Shown here one piece after another: positions 61,251-64,000 of a stretch of 64,000 nucleotides of DNA. Position 1 is the first letter of the stretch, and the number at the start of each line of letters is the position of its first letter. The notes under the pieces are model-generated. The model was not told the DNA's origin and ran no database searches. It saw only the letters and a program-made list of their open reading frames with translations. The position numbers and the translations under genes are program-made. Source of the stretch: Candidatus Methanoplasma sp. (GTDB lineage Archaea > Thermoplasmatota > Thermoplasmata > Methanomassiliicoccales > Methanomethylophilaceae); assembly GCA_031256955.1 (NCBI GenBank), contig JAIRPP010000016.1:169345-233344 (forward strand), in the 5' to 3' direction.

Positions 61251-61570
61251 CGGACGGATGCAAGGTCACTGTGGACGCCGGCGTGTGCAAGATGGTCACC
61301 GTCGTGGAGGCGAGGCCCAACCCGGACACCGGGATGGTGGACTTCGAGATAAAGAGCGACTGCCCCAACGTGCTCAGGATGTCCTGGACGCTGAAATCCG
61401 TGTGCCCCTACAGCGAGGTGGAGGGGTCCATGGCGGAGACGGAGACGTACAAGAGCGCGTTCGAGAGCATCCCGCACACCGCGTGCCCGGTGCCCAGCGG
61501 CATAATCAAGGCGATAGAGGTGGCGGGAGGCCTGGGCCTCAAGAGGAACGCGACGATCACCGTGGAGTGA
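61247..61570 (+). CDS. DUF6951 family cysteine-rich small protein
   Basis: 107 aa with five spread cysteines (CKVTVDAGVCK, SDCPNV, SVCPY) and the HTACPVPSGIIKAIEVAGGL end typical of this family, frequent in methanogens and other anaerobes. May bind metal. Translationally coupled to the regulator upstream (ATGA). Role unknown. 3' overlap of 14 bases with the convergent CMD gene. Confidence 0.75.
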   Translation: MTDGCKVTVDAGVCKMVTVVEARPNPDTGMVDFEIKSDCPNVLRMSWTLKSVCPYSEVEGSMAETETYKSAFESIPHTACPVPSGIIKAIEVAGGLGLKRNATITVE

Positions 61571-61862
61571 CGCCGTCGACGTACCCGTCGATCCTCTCGG
61601 ACCAGATCATGGCGGAGGGGCCCGTCATGTACATGGCCACCTCCTGCGCCTCCAGTATCTGGCCGGGGGTCGCCCCGGCGGCGATGGCCGCCTCGGCGTG
61701 GTATTCGAAGCACTTCTCGCATTTGGACGCGGACGAGAGGGCCATGGCGATCAGCTCCTTCTCGCGGGAGGAGAGCTCGCCGTCCCGGAAGACCTCTTTC
61801 CTGTACGCGTAGAGCGACCTCAGGACCCTGGGGTCCTTCTCGCCCAGCTTGGTTAGGGACAT
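61557..61862 (-). CDS. Carboxymuconolactone decarboxylase (AhpD-like) family protein
   Basis: 101 aa. CMD fold with the AhpD redox motif SKCEKCFEYH (CxxC followed by H). Such proteins are small helical oligomers acting as thiol peroxidase/reductase partners. TATA ATTATATAAACC (about 61880-61891) lies 26 bases upstream, so leaderless; the element is nearly symmetrical and may also serve the gene at 61928. Confidence 0.88.
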   Translation of the reverse strand: MSLTKLGEKDPRVLRSLYAYRKEVFRDGELSSREKELIAMALSSASKCEKCFEYHAEAAIAAGATPGQILEAQEVAMYMTGPSAMIWSERIDGYVDGVTPR

Positions 61863-61927
61863 GCGGGGCCAATCTGCAACGGTTTATATAATCCGTCCTT
61901 CATTCGAACGGACAGAGCGTGGGTTAA

Positions 61928-62461
61928 TTGGAAGAGCCGCTTGAGATCGTTAAGAAAATGCGCGGAGTCGTCCACGCCTTCTACCTGGACAGGGACGTGC
62001 TCGCGGAGATGAGGGACGAGGAGTCCAAGGTCCGGGCGATGGCGAACATAACCGTGGACAACCAGGGGTTCGCGCAGGCGCTCGAGAGGGAGCGCGTGAT
62101 CGCGATAGTGAAGGACCCGAGGTTCAGGCCCCCGCCGGAGCCGACCGTGGTCCTGCTCTCGGGGTCCGGCGAGCTCATGGGCGAGGAGGTCTTCCCGTTC
62201 ACCGCCAAGAAGTACATGGACAGGGACGACGTGGTCTGGCTGTCCGACGCGTTCGTGCTTTTCCCGGCGGTCCGCGGGAACGGGGGGGAATCTTTCATCA
62301 TGCCCCCGGTCTCGTTCCCGGAGCTCAACGAGGGCAACGGGTGCAGAGACGTGGTGTCGTGCAGCCCCGCCCCCACCTGCGACCTGATGATGAGGAAGCA
62401 TTACGGCCTGGAGGACGACCCGAAGCTGGCGTCCGTCCTGGTCGGGTTCAACAGGGCCTGA
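61928..62461 (+). CDS. Conserved-looking protein of unknown function
   Basis: 177 aa from TTG 61928; ATG 61958 is a shorter alternative. Soluble, mixed alpha/beta, with FTAKKYMDRDDVVWLSDAFVLFP and a short cysteine motif CSPAPTC near residue 150. I recognise no family. It is followed after one base by the RNase III gene, so the two are probably co-transcribed, suggesting an RNA-related or housekeeping job (inference). Confidence 0.65.
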   Translation: MEEPLEIVKKMRGVVHAFYLDRDVLAEMRDEESKVRAMANITVDNQGFAQALERERVIAIVKDPRFRPPPEPTVVLLSGSGELMGEEVFPFTAKKYMDRDDVVWLSDAFVLFPAVRGNGGESFIMPPVSFPELNEGNGCRDVVSCSPAPTCDLMMRKHYGLEDDPKLASVLVGFNRA

Positions 62462-62462
62462 C

Positions 62463-62954
62463 ATGGATCGGCGCGAGCAGGCCGAGAGGGTGCGCCGCCT
62501 GATAGCGAGGGAGCCGTTCGGGGTGGACTGCCGCGGCGGTCCGGACCTGGCCCTGTTCTGCGCGGCCATGACCCACGACAGCATACTCAACGAGCCCGGC
62601 GGGAAGGGGCTGGAGTCGTACGAGCGGCTGGAATGGCTGGGAGACGCGGTCGTGTACCTCGCGTCCAGCGACCGCGTATTCAGAGAGTGCGGCGAGGGGG
62701 AGGACGTTTTGACCCCCCGCAGGTCCGAGGCGATCTCCAACGAGGGGCTGGCGGCGGCGTTCGCGGCCTGGGGGCTGGACGGCGACGTGAGGGAGGCGAT
62801 CCTGACCGGGAACGGCGTGAAGCCCGGGGACGTTACGGCCAACATGCTCGGGGACGTGTTCGAGGCCCTGATCGGGGCGGCGTACCTCGCGTTCGGGTTC
62901 GACAGGGCCAAGGGGATCGCGGAGAAGGCTCTCTACGACAGGCCGTCGGACTGA
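62463..62954 (+). CDS. Single-domain ribonuclease III-family protein
   Basis: 163 aa. RNase III signature ERLEWLGDAVVYLASS (about 55-70) and second acidic motif NMLGDVFEALIGAAY (about 128-142) keep the metal-binding E/D residues. There is no dsRNA-binding domain, so it resembles Mini-III-type or minimal enzymes. RNase III is uncommon in archaea. Likely processes structured RNA. Confidence 0.88.
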   Translation: MDRREQAERVRRLIAREPFGVDCRGGPDLALFCAAMTHDSILNEPGGKGLESYERLEWLGDAVVYLASSDRVFRECGEGEDVLTPRRSEAISNEGLAAAFAAWGLDGDVREAILTGNGVKPGDVTANMLGDVFEALIGAAYLAFGFDRAKGIAEKALYDRPSD

Positions 62955-62994
62955 GATGGCGATCTCGCGTTTTCAGAGAGCCGTTTTCGCGGCA

Positions 62995-63039
62995 GGTGAA
63001 AAAAGGTAAGGTTGCGGGCCCGCCTTTCGGCGGGCCCGC
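62995..63039 (-). terminator. Terminator after the adhesin at 63051
   Basis: GCGGGCCCGCC (63014-63024) pairs perfectly with GGCGGGCCCGC (63029-63039), 11 bp with a 4-base loop. On the minus strand the T-rich CTTACCTTTTTTCACC follows. Confidence 0.75.
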
Positions 63040-63050
63040 CGTTTATGGTG

Positions 63051-64000
63051 TTACGGGCTCTGGTTCCAGAGTATGTTCGCGCATCCGCCGTTCCAGCCTA
63101 CGCTCCATCCCGCGGCGGGGCTGCTGGGATCCAGAGACGGATCCGAGGCCTCGCAGCGGATCTGGAGCGACGGGCTCGTGTCCGCGAACGCGTCGGTGTT
63201 CACGAATATCGTGGCGATCGGTATGAACACGCTCGTGAGGCCGGTGCAGCCCTGGAACACGCTGGGGCCGAGCGTGGTCAGAGTGGCGGGCAGGACGAGC
63301 GATCCCTTGAGGCCTGTGCAGTTCAGGAACGCGGACATCCCCAAGGTCACCGTGTTGGGAGACAGCTTCAGGGATGTGAAGCCCGTGCAGTATGCGAACG
63401 TGCCGTTGCCGACCTCCGTCACGGTGGGCGGTATTATCAGCTCTCCGGTGAGGCCGGTGCAGCTGTGGAACGCGCCATGGTCGAGCAGGACCAGGTTGGG
63501 CGGCAGCACGAGCGTGCCCGTCAGCCCGGTGCATGCTGAGAACGCGCCGTTGCCGATGGATGTGACGGAAGGCGGTATCATCAGCTTGCCTGTGATGCCG
63601 GCGCAGCTGTGGAACGCCCCCTCGTCTATGAGGTCCAGCGTGGACGGCAGAGAGATCTGCGTTATGCCGGAGCATAGCTGGAACGCTAACTTGCCGATGG
63701 ATGTTACCCCCTCGGATATGTAGACGGAGGTTATGTTCGGATTCCTATTGAACCCTTCCTCCGCGACGCTGACGACTCTGAGCCCGTGGTCGTACTCAGG
63801 TATGACCAGAGGGCCGGAGGAGAACGCCCCCGCCTTCACCGACAGGGTCCCCCCGACGTCTGTGAACGCCAGGCCGGGCGTGCCGGCCCAGTACGCGTGC
63901 AGGGTCACGTCGGAGGCGCCCTGCCAGGACTGGACGAGCCCGTCCGCCCCGGAGTACGCCGCGCCGCCCCCGCCGACGGCCGCGTACCATCCCCCGAAGG
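63051..64000 (-). CDS. Surface adhesin C-terminal part (Flg_new plus BspA-type LRRs), 5' end outside window
   Basis: About 316 residues are visible; the frame is open to base 64000. The visible N-terminal end, FGGWYAAVGGGG...TLHAYWAGTPGLAFTDVG, is the end of a Flg_new repeat module, followed by about eight LRR_5 repeats (IPEYDHGLRVVSVAEEGF, VTSIGKLAFQLC, TLVLPPNLVLLDHGAFHSC) and an NQSP end. Same design as the other four adhesin genes of the window. Extracellular; ligand unknown. Confidence 0.88.
   Translation of the reverse strand, partial: FGGWYAAVGGGGAAYSGADGLVQSWQGASDVTLHAYWAGTPGLAFTDVGGTLSVKAGAFSSGPLVIPEYDHGLRVVSVAEEGFNRNPNITSVYISEGVTSIGKLAFQLCSGITQISLPSTLDLIDEGAFHSCAGITGKLMIPPSVTSIGNGAFSACTGLTGTLVLPPNLVLLDHGAFHSCTGLTGELIIPPTVTEVGNGTFAYCTGFTSLKLSPNTVTLGMSAFLNCTGLKGSLVLPATLTTLGPSVFQGCTGLTSVFIPIATIFVNTDAFADTSPSLQIRCEASDPSLDPSSPAAGWSVGWNGGCANILWNQSP

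Overview
ORGANISM. The window looks like a GC-rich methylotrophic methanogen of the order Methanomassiliicoccales (Methanomethylophilaceae-like gut or host-associated archaeon). The evidence is: a complete MCR-activation cluster (component A2, McrC, markers 3, 6, 5, 15, 17, 7); HdrC/HdrB-like proteins; a MtaA/MtbA-like CoM methyltransferase; archaeal informational genes (Rpo7, Spt4, S24e, S27ae, S3Ae, deoxyhypusine synthase); an intron-containing tRNA-Met; TATA-box promoters with many apparently leaderless starts; and no assigned gene ending in TAG, while one gene has an in-frame internal UAG, as expected where UAG can encode pyrrolysine. The lineage is an inference; no 16S or McrA gene is present.

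LAYOUT. 1-3.3 kb: two BspA/InlB-type surface adhesin genes (the first cut by the window edge). 3.3-9.2 kb: tyrA, drg GTPase, a zinc-ribbon membrane protein, and two AAA/DUF4143 ATPase loci (one intact, one frameshifted). 9.4-13.7 kb: tRNA-Arg and the rps27ae-rps24e-dephospho-CoA kinase-spt4-rpo7 string, then a K+-independent H+-pyrophosphatase. 13.8-17.6 kb: MetV-like protein, deoxyhypusine synthase, isopropylmalate-type dehydrogenase, CoM methyltransferase, tRNA-Leu. 17.7-21.7 kb: cysteine/Fe-S block (iscS, iscU/nifU, cysK, Rrf2 regulator) and adk. 21.7-27.2 kb: GlcD-type FAD protein, the UAG-containing HTH_42 protein, a site-2 protease and a PAPS-reductase-family/ferredoxin protein. 27.2-29.6 kb: an AT-richer defence island read here as a Pycsar system whose effector is out of frame at an 11-G tract. 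30-33.6 kb: DUF4418/ABC exporter, a truncated DUF4143 ATPase, and a YoeB/YefM toxin-antitoxin pair. 33.7-38.8 kb: housekeeping genes (pyruvoyl arginine decarboxylase, PAC2, M16 peptidase, hydrogenase maturation protease, LysR-like regulator). 38.9-44.5 kb: HdrC/HdrB, another DUF4143 ATPase, MuiA-like protein, S3Ae, tRNA-Met. 44.9-51.1 kb: a large adhesin, a HAD phosphatase, and a protein with two FAD domains in tandem. 51.1-58.9 kb: the MCR-activation operon. 58.9-64 kb: an adhesin, a DUF4443-DUF2111 fusion regulator operon, a CMD-family protein, a one-domain RNase III, and the 3' part of a fifth adhesin.

HOW IT WORKS TOGETHER. Energy metabolism is represented by methyl transfer to CoM, ATP-driven reactivation of MCR, heterodisulfide handling (HdrBC plus possible GlcD partners), hydrogenase maturation and H+-PPase. 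Fe-S assembly genes beside an Rrf2 regulator could supply these proteins. Arginine decarboxylase and deoxyhypusine synthase fit polyamine/hypusine metabolism. Adhesins with shared N-terminal anchors and terminators suggest host or biofilm attachment. The most notable accessory content is the apparent archaeal Pycsar locus with a phase-variable-looking effector, the UAG codon in a non-methyltransferase gene, and DUF4143 ATPases whose promoters each carry their own private repeats.
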